Source: Tropicimonas sp. IMCC34011 (GTDB lineage: Bacteria; Pseudomonadota; Alphaproteobacteria; Rhodobacterales; Rhodobacteraceae). Taken from it: a stretch of 64,000 nucleotides of DNA. The stretch is from NCBI RefSeq assembly GCF_003390865.1, contig NZ_QMEJ01000005.1:62001-126000 (forward strand). The letters are read 5' to 3'. A model generated the notes under the pieces. That model saw nothing but the letters and a program-made list of their open reading frames with translations. It was not told the origin of the DNA and searched no databases. The stretch's first letter is position 1; every line of letters begins with the position of its first letter. Shown one piece after another: positions 55,015 through 63,524 of this stretch. The position numbers and the translations under genes are program-made.

Positions 55015-55156
55015 GTACATTCTGCCGGCGCGGGCCGGACGGCGGTTCGTCAAAATCCCCAGACCACAGTTTACGAAAGATATTCTTCCCGCTAGCTTTT
55101 ATATTCCCTGTTTCAACGGGCAGCGCCCCGAATTTCTGAATCTTGGAGTTTGAAGG

Positions 55157-56608
55157 ATGAACCAGAGTGCCGCCGAAGTCCTGCCCACTGGAGTTCGGGG
55201 GCTCGATGACGTCCTGCTTGGCGGCCTCATGCCCCGTGGCATCTATTTCATCGGTGGGGCTCCGGGGACGGGCAAGACGACGCTCGGTCTTCAGTTTCTG
55301 ATCGAGGGACGCGACAGGGGAGAGAAAACGCTCTTCGTGACCCTCTCCCAGAGCGAGAGTGACCTGAATCGCGTCGCAGCATCGCACGGGTTCGATCTGG
55401 ACGGAATCGAGATCGAGGCAGTTCCAGCCGTGCAGATGGCCGATGCGCCCGGCCTTCGGCAGACGGTGCTGAACCCGGACGATGCGGACCTCTCCGCCGC
55501 GATCGCCACGCTCAACGAGATCGTGGGCCAGTCGAAGGCCGAACGGGTCGTCATCGATTCGCTGTTCGAGATCAGGCTGCTCGCTCATGATGCGCTGACC
55601 TATCGCCGCGAATTGCTGCTGCTGCGGAACGTCGTCGCGAGCATCGGGGCGACGGCCCTCATGCTCGATTACAGCGACGGCGACCTCGGGGACCGGCAGA
55701 TCGAGGGCCTGGTGAACGGCGCGATCATGCTGGAACAGGACAATCCCGACTATGGCACGACGATCCGGCGCCTGCACGTTTCCAAGATGCGTGGCCGCAA
55801 GTTCATCGAAGGCCATCACAATCTCACCATTCGGACCGGCGGCCTCGCCGTCTTCCCCCGCGTGGTGCCCGGTGCGACGCGGGAGCACGCGACCAGCGCG
55901 GAGGTCGCCAGCGGCATCCCGGGACTGGACCAGATGATGGCGGGCGGTCTTGCCCTCGGTACGACATGTCTGATCACCGGGGAGTCGGGGACGGGCAAAT
56001 CCACCCTCAGCACCGCCTATGCCAGCGCCGCGGCAGAAGGCGGGAGCACGGCGGCGATGTTCCTCTTCGAGGAGCGTCTCGGCGTCTTTCGCCAGCGCTC
56101 CACCGATCTCGGGTTCGACATCCGCGAGATGGAGGAGGACGGACGGCTCCACCTGCGCCATTTCGATCCGGCCGAGAAGTCCCCCGGCGAATTTCTGCAA
56201 TCCGTCGTCGATCTGGTAGAGAAGGAATCCGTCGACGTCGTCGTCATCGACAGCCTGAGCGGCGCTCTCGCCGCCCATCCCGCCGGCAGTGACATGATCA
56301 CGCAGATGCAGTCGCTGCTGTCATACCTGTCGCGTCAGGGCGTCCTGACCATCGTGACCCTGACGGAGGCCGGGCGGCTCGGCGGCGAACTTTCCCCCGC
56401 CATCCAGATCGGCTGTTTCGCGGACAGCGCGATCCTGCTGCGAAACGAGCGGGTGGACGATGAACTTCGGCGGACGCTCCTGGTGCTGAAGAAGCGGCAG
56501 GGAGATCACGAGACGCGGGTGCGGACCCTCCTGATCGGGGACCGGAGCGTCGATGTCGTGTCCGCTTCCGAGGCAAGACGCTCCAAACCCCACCTTTCGG
56601 TGATGTGA
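55157..56608 (+). CDS. KaiC-like RecA-fold ATPase, two domains
   Basis: 483-residue protein with two KaiC/RadA domains, Walker A GAPGTGKTT at residues 34-42 and GESGTGKST at about 274-282. In the first domain the place of the KaiC catalytic EE pair holds SQ (LFVTLSQSESDL). The second keeps EE (MFLFEERLGVFRQR). In the second domain the positions of the KaiC phospho-residues Ser-Thr appear to be G and C (AIQIGCFADSAILL), so KaiC-type autophosphorylation at that site is unlikely. Downstream is an HWE kinase gene, six bases away. Neither KaiA nor KaiB is nearby. Probably a signalling ATPase rather than a full clock. Confidence 0.88.
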   Translation: MNQSAAEVLPTGVRGLDDVLLGGLMPRGIYFIGGAPGTGKTTLGLQFLIEGRDRGEKTLFVTLSQSESDLNRVAASHGFDLDGIEIEAVPAVQMADAPGLRQTVLNPDDADLSAAIATLNEIVGQSKAERVVIDSLFEIRLLAHDALTYRRELLLLRNVVASIGATALMLDYSDGDLGDRQIEGLVNGAIMLEQDNPDYGTTIRRLHVSKMRGRKFIEGHHNLTIRTGGLAVFPRVVPGATREHATSAEVASGIPGLDQMMAGGLALGTTCLITGESGTGKSTLSTAYASAAAEGGSTAAMFLFEERLGVFRQRSTDLGFDIREMEEDGRLHLRHFDPAEKSPGEFLQSVVDLVEKESVDVVVIDSLSGALAAHPAGSDMITQMQSLLSYLSRQGVLTIVTLTEAGRLGGELSPAIQIGCFADSAILLRNERVDDELRRTLLVLKKRQGDHETRVRTLLIGDRSVDVVSASEARRSKPHLSVM

Positions 56609-56614
56609 GCCGAT

Positions 56615-57691
56615 ATGGACGGACCGCCGGAGGACATCGGACGCGAGACAACGGCGCGCCGCGTTGTCATCCACGCCCCCTTCGGGCGGGACGCCTTCGT
56701 CCTGCGTGAGCTGGTCGAGGCGGCGGGCCTGATCCCGGTACCAGCAGACGATCCGGATACGCTGCACGGTATCCTTGCCGGTGATTGCGGCGTGCTTCTC
56801 GTTACCGAGGAAGGTCTGGGACCCAGGACGGGCGCGATGCTTGCGGATGCGCTCGCAGACCAGCCGATCTGGTCCGCTCTCCCGGTGCTGGCGCTTCTGT
56901 CCGACGTCTCCCGCCCGCCTCCCGCTCTCGCGGCGCTCGAGGCGTGCGGCGCCAGGGTCGAGGTCATCGTCCTGGAACGCCCCTGCAGCGCGGTGACGAT
57001 CAGCTCAGCGCTTCGCTCGCAGTCCCTCTCGCGGGAACGTCAGCACAAGGTGAGGGACCAGATCGCGGAGCTGGCCGAGAGCCGGTCCCATCTGCGGTTC
57101 CTCCTCGCCGAGCTGGACCACCGCTCGAAGAACCTTCTGTCCAAGGTGCTGAGCATCCTCAGCCTCACCCGGCGCGAGGCGACGGATCTCGACAGCTTCG
57201 CGGCGGCCTTCGACTCGCGCGTGCGGGCGCTGGCGGCGGCCCACGACCTCCTGGGCGGCGGAGACGCGGCGCCGGCCTCCATCAGGGCGCTCGTGGAGCG
57301 GGCGCTGGCCGCCTATCTCGGCGATAACGGGAAGAGGATCGAGTACGAGGGGCCGGATCTGACGCTCTGGTCCAAGGGCGCCATGACGCTGGCGATGGCT
57401 CTTTACGAGCTGGCGACAAATGCTGCGAAATACGGCGCGCTCAGCCGGCCCGAGGGGCGCGTGGCCCTGACGTGGCGCGTCGAGGGAGACCCGGCCGAAC
57501 TCTTCATCGAATGGCGCGAAAGCGGCGGACCGCGCGTCGCCGTGCCGACGCGGAGCAGTTTCGGCACGGATCTTCTGCGCACCATTACTCCCGCCGATCT
57601 GAACGGGGAGGCCGAGATGATCTATGCTCCGGACGGCCTCATCTGGCGCCTGCGCGCCCCCTACCTGCACGAACGCGACGAGACGCGCTGA
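56615..57691 (+). CDS. HWE-family histidine kinase with degenerate receiver-like N-terminus
   Basis: 358-residue soluble kinase. Residues 15-130 have a receiver-like alternation of strands and helices (RRVVIHAPFGRDAFVLRELV, then VLLVTEEGLGPRTGAMLADA), but the phospho-acceptor Asp position reads as T/E, so it is a pseudo-receiver. The HWE region has the H-box ELDHRSKNLLSKVLSIL (H169), a coiled region before it (SRERQHKVRDQIAELAESRS), N-box YELATNAAKYGALS and the W-x-E motif IEWRESGGP. Its gene follows the KaiC homologue closely, so it may read that protein's ATP or conformational state. No cognate response regulator is next to it. Confidence 0.88.
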   Translation: MDGPPEDIGRETTARRVVIHAPFGRDAFVLRELVEAAGLIPVPADDPDTLHGILAGDCGVLLVTEEGLGPRTGAMLADALADQPIWSALPVLALLSDVSRPPPALAALEACGARVEVIVLERPCSAVTISSALRSQSLSRERQHKVRDQIAELAESRSHLRFLLAELDHRSKNLLSKVLSILSLTRREATDLDSFAAAFDSRVRALAAAHDLLGGGDAAPASIRALVERALAAYLGDNGKRIEYEGPDLTLWSKGAMTLAMALYELATNAAKYGALSRPEGRVALTWRVEGDPAELFIEWRESGGPRVAVPTRSSFGTDLLRTITPADLNGEAEMIYAPDGLIWRLRAPYLHERDETR

Positions 57692-57855
57692 CCCGGGGCC
57701 GGTACTCCGGGGGCGTGATCGAGGGCCGCGCGGCGACGTCGAGTTTCCCCCGGCGCGCAATTGGTATACCTTCCTACAGATGGAGGGTCTGGTGCGTCCT
57801 TGGGCGTCCGGACCGGGAGAAGCGAGGCCAAAGACAGCCTCGAGAAGGAGAAATC

Positions 57856-58806
57856 ATGACGAGACCTACCGCATTTGCCATGACATTCGTGGCCGCGACC
57901 ATCTGTGCCGCGCCCATCGCCATGGCGCAGCAGGCGCCCGCGAGCACCGGCACCGTCACGTTCGACGCCGAGCTCGAAAGCGATGCGCTGACCTGGACGC
58001 CGCTCTACTCGGTGTATCTGCCGCCGGCCTACGAGGAGAATGACCGCGCCTACCCGGTGATCTACCTGATGCCGGGCGGTGCCGGTCAGACGCACCGCGA
58101 CTGGTTTCTCAAGGGCGGTGCGGCGGAGACATTCGACCGGCTGATCGGTTCGGGCGAGGTGCCGCCCTTCATAGCCATCGTCCCCGATCCGCGCCGCACG
58201 CCGCAGCCCCAGTTCAACACCTACTACCTCAACGATGCGGACGGCGAAGTCCGATACGAGGACATGTTCGTGCAGGACCTGATCCCGCACGTGGAGGAGA
58301 CCTACCGCGTCCTCGCCGAAGAGGAGTATCGCGGGATCATCGGCCTCTCCATGGGCGGCTTCGCGGCGCTGGCCTATTCGATGAAGTATCCGGACATGTT
58401 CACGGCTGCGGCCGCCCTGAGCCCGGCGATCCGCACCGATCCGCAGATGCTCGCCATGGACCAGGCGGGATGGGATCGCCGCTACGGCATGATCTGGGGC
58501 GAGGGCCTCGAGGGAGAGGAGCGCCTGAACGAGAAGTACCGCGCCGATAGTGTCTTCGCGATGATCGAGGATGCGGATGCCGAGACGCTGGGGGCCACCG
58601 AGTACTTCATCGATGTGGGCTCCGACGACGTGTTCTTCGAGGGCAGCGTCCTGCTTCACAACATGCTCCGCTCCGAAGGGACCTCCGAACGGACCTTCGC
58701 CAGCGATCACCGCTTCATGGTGCGCGAGGGCGGCCACGTCTGGTCCTACTGGCGTGAGGGCCTGCCGGAGGCTGTCCGGTTCGTGATGGGCGTCATGCAG
58801 AACTGA
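57856..58806 (+). CDS. Secreted esterase (esterase D/feruloyl-esterase-like alpha/beta hydrolase)
   Basis: 316-residue secreted alpha/beta hydrolase. The start at 57856 has AAGGAG five bases upstream and gives a signal peptide (residues 1-25, ending APIAMAQQA); the frame is open upstream but only as noncoding. The nucleophile is the Ser of GLSMGGFAAL (about residue 165), with MPGGAGQTHRDWFLKGG for the oxyanion region and a C-terminal His near VREGGHVWSYW. The fold matches the Fes/esterase D family, which cleaves siderophore, feruloyl or S-formylglutathione esters. Exported and outside an operon, so a polymer or siderophore ester is possible. Confidence 0.85.
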   Translation: MTRPTAFAMTFVAATICAAPIAMAQQAPASTGTVTFDAELESDALTWTPLYSVYLPPAYEENDRAYPVIYLMPGGAGQTHRDWFLKGGAAETFDRLIGSGEVPPFIAIVPDPRRTPQPQFNTYYLNDADGEVRYEDMFVQDLIPHVEETYRVLAEEEYRGIIGLSMGGFAALAYSMKYPDMFTAAAALSPAIRTDPQMLAMDQAGWDRRYGMIWGEGLEGEERLNEKYRADSVFAMIEDADAETLGATEYFIDVGSDDVFFEGSVLLHNMLRSEGTSERTFASDHRFMVREGGHVWSYWREGLPEAVRFVMGVMQN

Positions 58807-58829
58807 CACCAAGGGGCGCGGCGACGCGA

Positions 58830-58855
58830 AAGGGCCGTTGCCCGGGGCGGCCCTT
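58830..58855. terminator. Hairpin after the esterase gene
   Basis: AAGGGCCG (58830-58837) and CGGCCCTT (58848-58855) form a perfect 8-bp stem with a 10-nt loop 24 bases after the esterase stop. No T-run follows on the + strand, so it is an imperfect terminator. Confidence 0.45.
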
Positions 58856-58936
58856 GATCCCCGCGGGGCATCGAAGCCGCGCCGCCGCGCCTTATATGAA
58901 TCGATCGACCCTGCACGAACCCGAGCCGAAAGATCC

Positions 58937-59692
58937 GTGATATTGCCTGACGCCAGCCCGCCCGCCACTTCGGTCCGGGCCACGCTCCGCCTCGCTGCAT
59001 GGGGTCTGGCCGCTGCGCTGACCGCGATCGGTCTGATCCGTGGCGATTTTCTGCTCGCCATCGCAGCGGCCGGCGCCATCGCGATGGGCGCGCTCGGGCC
59101 GCTCTACACCTGGATCTCCGGCATTCGCCTGCCGAAAGGTCTCGCGACCGGCATCCTCGTCTTCTGCCTCGCCTGTTTCGTCGCCGGTGAATGGGGCGGG
59201 CTGTACGAGGTGGGGCCGGAGGCATCCCTTTCCCACGTCTGGGACAAGGGCCTGCACGCCATCGCCTCCGCGGTGCTGGCCGTGACGGGCTGGGCGCTGG
59301 TCCTTCTGTTGACGGCCGGCGGTCCGCCGCGCATGCCGCTCTGGATCGGTTCGGTGCTGGCGGTGGGACTGGCGGCGCTGGTGGGCGCAGGGTGGGAGCT
59401 CTTCGAATTCACCGTCGACGCTCTCTTCGGCACGAATGCGCAGCGCTCCGGCCTGCCGGACACGATGGGAGACGTGGCGGCGAATCTCGCCGGGGCGACA
59501 TGGGGGGCCGTTGCCGTGCAGATCCATCTGCGCACCGGAGCACGCCTTCCGTTCGCGGCGCTTTTGAGCGAAGCCTGCGCCGCCAACCCCCTGATCTTTC
59601 CGGAGTGGACCGGCGCGCCCTTCGCCGCCGACGCGGCCCGAGCGCCCCTGTCCGCCCTGTCCGCGCACCCCGAGGAGACCACGGCCAAATGA
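58937..59692 (+). CDS. YjdF-like (DUF2238) membrane protein
   Basis: 251-residue membrane protein from the GTG at 58937; an ATG in frame at 58838 would add 33 mostly Arg-rich residues, and a TTG at 58943 is also possible. About five or six membrane segments lie between residues 20 and 195. The YjdF-type motif is GAGWELFEFTVDALFGTN followed by DTMGDVAANLAGATWGAVAV. The C-terminal 50 residues (Ala/Pro-rich) are soluble. Function unknown. The stop overlaps idi (ATGA), so it may belong with isoprenoid genes. Confidence 0.75.
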   Translation: MILPDASPPATSVRATLRLAAWGLAAALTAIGLIRGDFLLAIAAAGAIAMGALGPLYTWISGIRLPKGLATGILVFCLACFVAGEWGGLYEVGPEASLSHVWDKGLHAIASAVLAVTGWALVLLLTAGGPPRMPLWIGSVLAVGLAALVGAGWELFEFTVDALFGTNAQRSGLPDTMGDVAANLAGATWGAVAVQIHLRTGARLPFAALLSEACAANPLIFPEWTGAPFAADAARAPLSALSAHPEETTAK

Positions 59693-60207
59693 GCGATCTG
59701 ATCCCGGCCTGGCGCGACGGCCGCCTAGAGCCGGTCGACAAGCTGCAGGTTCATCGCGAGGGGCTGCGCCACAAGGCCGTCTCCGTCTTCGTCAATTGCG
59801 GGCGGGAGACGCTGATCCAGCGCCGGGCCGCCGGCAAGTATCACACGCCGGGCCTCTGGGCGAATGCCTGCTGCACCCATCCGGGATGGGACGAGGCGCC
59901 TGAGGAGTGCGCCCGGCGCCGCCTGGGTGAAGAACTCGGGATCGCACCGGGCGCGCCGCTGACCCACCGGGGGCAGGTGACCTACCGTGCCGATGTCGGG
60001 CAGGGACTCGTGGAGCACGAGGTGGTGGAGATCTACACGACCGAACTGGCGCGCCCGGCCGAGCCCCGCCCGGACCCGGAGGAGGCGGACGCCACGCGCT
60101 GGATCGACTGGACGGCGCTCGACCGGGAAATCGCTGCAGAACCGGGGCGGTTCACACCGTGGCTGCGGATTTACCTCTCCCGGCACCGCGATCTGGTGAT
60201 GTCATGA
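59689..60207 (+). CDS. idi: Isopentenyl-diphosphate delta-isomerase (type I)
   Basis: 172-residue NUDIX-fold isomerase that interconverts IPP and DMAPP, feeding isoprenoid and carotenoid synthesis. Key stretches: LRHKAVSVFVNCGRETLIQR, the active-site Cys in LWANACCTHPGW, the NUDIX-like CARRRLGEELGIAPG and the metal-site LVEHEVVEIYTT. ATGA overlaps join it to the membrane-protein gene before and the aldehyde dehydrogenase gene after. The start at 59689 is set by that overlap. Confidence 0.95.
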   Translation: MSDLIPAWRDGRLEPVDKLQVHREGLRHKAVSVFVNCGRETLIQRRAAGKYHTPGLWANACCTHPGWDEAPEECARRRLGEELGIAPGAPLTHRGQVTYRADVGQGLVEHEVVEIYTTELARPAEPRPDPEEADATRWIDWTALDREIAAEPGRFTPWLRIYLSRHRDLVMS

Positions 60208-61601
60208 GCGGGGAGGCTCTGGAGGCGGCGCGCGTGGACGTGGCCGCCGCGGCGCAGGCACTCGGCGGGCAGCGCGGCTCAGGGGCGGCGGAGGCGCCGG
60301 ATCTCGGCGCCCGGCGGGCCGACCTGGCGGCTCTCGCCCGCGCCGTGAAGGAGGCACGCGAGGAGATCGTCGAGGTCGTTTCCGCCGATTTCGGCCATCG
60401 GCCCCGGCAGGAGACCCTTCTGACCGAGGTCGCGATGGTGCTCGAGGCCGTTCGCCACGCGCGCGGCAATCTGAGACGCTGGATGCGGTCGCGGCGGGTG
60501 ATCCTGCCGCCACATCTTCTTCCCTCGCGCGGGACGATCCGGCGGGAGCCGCTGGGTCTCGTCGGCATCCACGCGCCCTGGAACTACCCCGTGCAGCTTG
60601 CACTCATCCCGCTCGTCGCCGCGCTTGCGGGGGGCAACCGGGTCATCCTTCATCCTTCGGAACACACGCCCCGGACGTCGGATCTGCTCGCCCGGCTCCT
60701 GCACGAGACCCTGCCGGAGCGGGTCCGCGTCGTGACGGGCGGGGCGGAGGTCGGGCAGGCGCTGGCGGAGATGGAGCTGGGCGCGCTCTTCTTCACCGGC
60801 TCCACCGCGACGGGCCGGAAGGTGATGGAGGCGGCCGCGAAGACCCTGACGCCCGTCATCCTCGAACTCGGCGGAAAGTCCCCCGCAATTCTCCGAGCGG
60901 ACGCGGATCTCGACGAGGCCGCTTCGTCCATCGCGGCCGGAAAGCTCCTCAATGCCGGGCAGACCTGCATCGCGCCCGACTACGTTCTGGTTCCGCGGGA
61001 GGAGATGGGGGCGTTCGAGGCGGCTTTGCGCAAGGCGTCCGCGCGGCTCTATCCCGATCCGGGCGGCAGCGATTTTGCCACGATCGCGCGGCCGGCGGAT
61101 CGTGCGCGGCTTGCCGAGATGACGGCAGGGCCGGAGGCGCGCCCGCTGATGGATCCGATGCCGGAGGCGCCGCGGATGGGTTTCTGGGCCCTGATCGACC
61201 CGCCGGCGGATCACCCGTCGATGACGGAGGAGATCTTTGGCCCCATCCTCCCGCTCGTCCCCTACGACACCGAGGCCGAGGCTCGCGCCTACGTCTCCGC
61301 CCGGCCCGTGCCGCTGGCGCTCTATGTCTACGGCCGGGACGAAACGGCGGCACTGGCGGACGTCGCGGCGTTGCGGTCGGGCGGCGCGATGGTCAACGAG
61401 GCGGTGCAGCATGTCGCCGTGATGTCCCTGCCGTTTGGCGGTCAGGGCGAGAGCGGGATGGGCGCCTATCACGGGGAGGAGGGGTTTCGCGCCTTCACCC
61501 GGCCGCGCTCGGTCGTCGTCGCCCGCCGCTCGCTCGCGCGCATGGTGCGGCCGCCCTACGGCAAGCGGATCGAACAGGTGCTCAAGGTTCTGCTGCGCTG
61601 A
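60204..61601 (+). CDS. Aldehyde dehydrogenase (coniferyl-aldehyde-dehydrogenase-like, possible carotenoid AldH)
   Basis: 465-residue NAD(P)-dependent aldehyde dehydrogenase of the membrane-associated short subgroup. The general base is E221 (VILELGGKSPA) and the nucleophile is C255 (NAGQTCIAPD), 34 residues apart as usual; cofactor binding is shown by APWNYPVQLALIPLV and FFTGSTATGRKVM. The C-terminus is basic (RPPYGKRIEQVLKVLLR). It lies in an operon with idi and runs towards a glycosyltransferase/acyltransferase/desaturase operon, so oxidation of a carotenal to a carotenoic acid (like staphylococcal AldH) is plausible. Confidence 0.85.
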   Translation: MSGEALEAARVDVAAAAQALGGQRGSGAAEAPDLGARRADLAALARAVKEAREEIVEVVSADFGHRPRQETLLTEVAMVLEAVRHARGNLRRWMRSRRVILPPHLLPSRGTIRREPLGLVGIHAPWNYPVQLALIPLVAALAGGNRVILHPSEHTPRTSDLLARLLHETLPERVRVVTGGAEVGQALAEMELGALFFTGSTATGRKVMEAAAKTLTPVILELGGKSPAILRADADLDEAASSIAAGKLLNAGQTCIAPDYVLVPREEMGAFEAALRKASARLYPDPGGSDFATIARPADRARLAEMTAGPEARPLMDPMPEAPRMGFWALIDPPADHPSMTEEIFGPILPLVPYDTEAEARAYVSARPVPLALYVYGRDETAALADVAALRSGGAMVNEAVQHVAVMSLPFGGQGESGMGAYHGEEGFRAFTRPRSVVVARRSLARMVRPPYGKRIEQVLKVLLR

Positions 61602-61605
61602 GGCT

Positions 61606-62730
61606 CTAGATCCCGTAACTCCGGCCGCGCCACGTCGCCCGCTTGCCGCGCCATGCGCGCGACAGGGCGGTCCACTGGATCGCCAGCACGATCAGGACAC
61701 CGACGGGGTGCAGCGCAACGGACAGCCAGGGCTGATCCAGACGCCGCGCCATCGCGGCCCGTGCCCCGAGGACCGCGATCACTGAGGCTGCGGAGAGGAG
61801 CGCGGCCACACTGGCGCCTGTGACAAGCGCCGAGGCGAGGGTGAGCCACGGCATGACGTGTCCGCCGAAGAGGAGCAGCGTCCAGACGGGCAGGGCGCGA
61901 GGTGTCGCCATTCCCTCCGTCGCGTTTTTCAGAAAGCCCTCCCAGATGTCCGGAAACGTTTCGTACATCCGGCAGGCGGCGATCGGCGTGGCATCCGTCA
62001 GGTCGGTTCGCCCACCGCTCGCCCGCACGTTCCGTGGCAGGTTCAGCCCGTCATGCATCCGGCCCGCAAACGCCGCGTGACCACCGGCGGCGTCGTAGGC
62101 CGCACGGCGCACCATCAGGAGCTGTCCGCAGCCGGCGCCGAAGGAGGGGTCTGGCCGCGCCCGCGCCATCGGCAGGGGCAGATAGCCGAGGAGGGTGGTG
62201 AATATCTGCGGGATGACGATGCGCTCGGCCATGCTGCCTGTGATCTGGCGCGGGAAGCCCGAGACGAGGTCGAGCTCCTGCGTCTCCATCTCGCCGGCGA
62301 GACGCAATGCGGCGTCCTCGGACAGGCGCACGTCGGCATCGACGAAGAGAAGGAGCGGCTGCCGGGCGGCGTTGCCAAGTTGATGGCAGGCATGGGTCTT
62401 TCCGATCCAGCCCTCCGGCAGGCTCGCGCCGTTCAGGATGCGGATGCGGTGATCGGCAGCGGCGCGCCCCGCCAGGATCCGGGGCGTTGCGTCCGTGGAG
62501 CCGTCATCGAGCACGACGACCTCGACGTCCACCCCGGTCTGCGCCAGGGCACCGTCGAGGGCCGCGCCGATGTTTGCCTCCTCGTCACGCGCCGGGATCA
62601 GTATGGAGATTGCGGGCCGGCCGCTCGCTCCGGCCTGAGGCGGCGCAAGGACGCGCAAGTTCGCGGCGACCATGCCGGCGAAGAGTAGAGCGAGGGCAAG
62701 CCCCGCGATCGAGAGCGCGAGGAGGATCAC
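61606..62730 (-). CDS. Family 2 glycosyltransferase, CrtQ-like
   Basis: 374-residue membrane-bound glycosyltransferase. N-terminal membrane anchor (residues 3-25); GT2 catalytic features ISILIPARDEEANIGAALDG, VVVLDDGSTDATPRIL, GASLPEGWIGKTHACHQLGN and FVDADVRLS. The C-terminal three or four membrane stretches end in HPVGVLIVLAIQWTALSRAW then RGRSYGI, as in CrtQ (glycosyl transfer to diaponeurosporenoic acid) and hopanoid-type HpnB. Its start overlaps the acyltransferase stop, and four bases separate it from the aldehyde dehydrogenase stop, convergent. The context makes a CrtQ role likelier. Confidence 0.85.
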   Translation of the reverse strand: MILLALSIAGLALALLFAGMVAANLRVLAPPQAGASGRPAISILIPARDEEANIGAALDGALAQTGVDVEVVVLDDGSTDATPRILAGRAAADHRIRILNGASLPEGWIGKTHACHQLGNAARQPLLLFVDADVRLSEDAALRLAGEMETQELDLVSGFPRQITGSMAERIVIPQIFTTLLGYLPLPMARARPDPSFGAGCGQLLMVRRAAYDAAGGHAAFAGRMHDGLNLPRNVRASGGRTDLTDATPIAACRMYETFPDIWEGFLKNATEGMATPRALPVWTLLLFGGHVMPWLTLASALVTGASVAALLSAASVIAVLGARAAMARRLDQPWLSVALHPVGVLIVLAIQWTALSRAWRGKRATWRGRSYGI

Positions 62731-63524
62731 CGCTCGCTCCCCGGCGCGTGGTCCGGCTCGTAGGGGCGCCCCGTCGCGGCGGCGCGGGCGCGCTGCCAGA
62801 GGCCGTAGATCCCGCCCGTGCCGCGCGTTCCGCCGATCAGTGTCTCGAAGGACGCGGGGTCGCGTGCCATGGCGCGCGCGGCGAGATCGTCGGCCGTGCG
62901 GGTCAGGGCGTCCTCCAGCTTCGGCGCAAGGACGCCCGCATCGTCGCCCGGTTCGGCCTCGACCGGGTCCCCGAAGGCCAAGAGCGCCTCAGGCCGCTTC
63001 TCCGTCCAGAAGGGGTATTCAAGCGCCATCGGCAGCGCGACGAGGCCCGGGACGCGGGCCATCAGATGCGCGGCGCCGGGGCGAAGGCCGAGCGGGCGTG
63101 AGCGGGGGTCGGCAAAGCGCCCCTGCGCGGTGATCCACATCACCCGGTCGGGCGCATTGAGGATCGCGCTGCCCCGCCTGAGGAAGGCGGCCGCGCCGCG
63201 GGCGCTTTCCTGATCGACACCGAAGAGCCCGATCCGGCCCATGAAGCGGTACTTCTCCAGCATCGCGGCGTCGATCGGTCCGAATGCGAGGCGGCCCGGG
63301 AAGAATAGGCCGTGCACCGAGATGAACACGGCCGGGTCCCACCACGATGGATGGTTGGTGAAGACCATGACCGGACGGTCCGCATCCAGCTCCGGAAGTC
63401 CGGGCCGCGCAAGCCGCAGGGCGCGGAAGTGTCCGGCCACCTGCCGCCGCATGACTCCCTGGAAGAAGCGCGCCATGCGTTCGGAGCGGCGGCGGACGGG
63501 GTCGTCCTCACTCGGCTGCGACAT
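62727..63524 (-). CDS. PlsC-type acyltransferase, possible carotenoid-glycoside acyltransferase
   Basis: 265-residue protein from the ATG at 63524 (MSQPSEDDPVRRRSERMARF); an upstream in-frame start at 63560 lies inside the desaturase gene. The 1-acylglycerol-phosphate acyltransferase motif NHPSWWDPAVFI carries the HX4D catalytic pair, and a second motif is FGPIDAAMLEKYRFMGRIGL. It may add a fatty acyl chain to a carotenoid glycoside, as the terminal step in staphyloxanthin-type pigments, or act in ordinary phospholipid synthesis. Its start overlaps the desaturase end by 17 bases, its stop overlaps the glycosyltransferase start. Confidence 0.82.
   Translation of the reverse strand: MSQPSEDDPVRRRSERMARFFQGVMRRQVAGHFRALRLARPGLPELDADRPVMVFTNHPSWWDPAVFISVHGLFFPGRLAFGPIDAAMLEKYRFMGRIGLFGVDQESARGAAAFLRRGSAILNAPDRVMWITAQGRFADPRSRPLGLRPGAAHLMARVPGLVALPMALEYPFWTEKRPEALLAFGDPVEAEPGDDAGVLAPKLEDALTRTADDLAARAMARDPASFETLIGGTRGTGGIYGLWQRARAAATGRPYEPDHAPGSER

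Noticed and set aside
55157-57691. A KaiABC-type circadian clock
   Set aside because: KaiA and KaiB are absent and the phospho-Ser/Thr positions are not conserved in the second domain.
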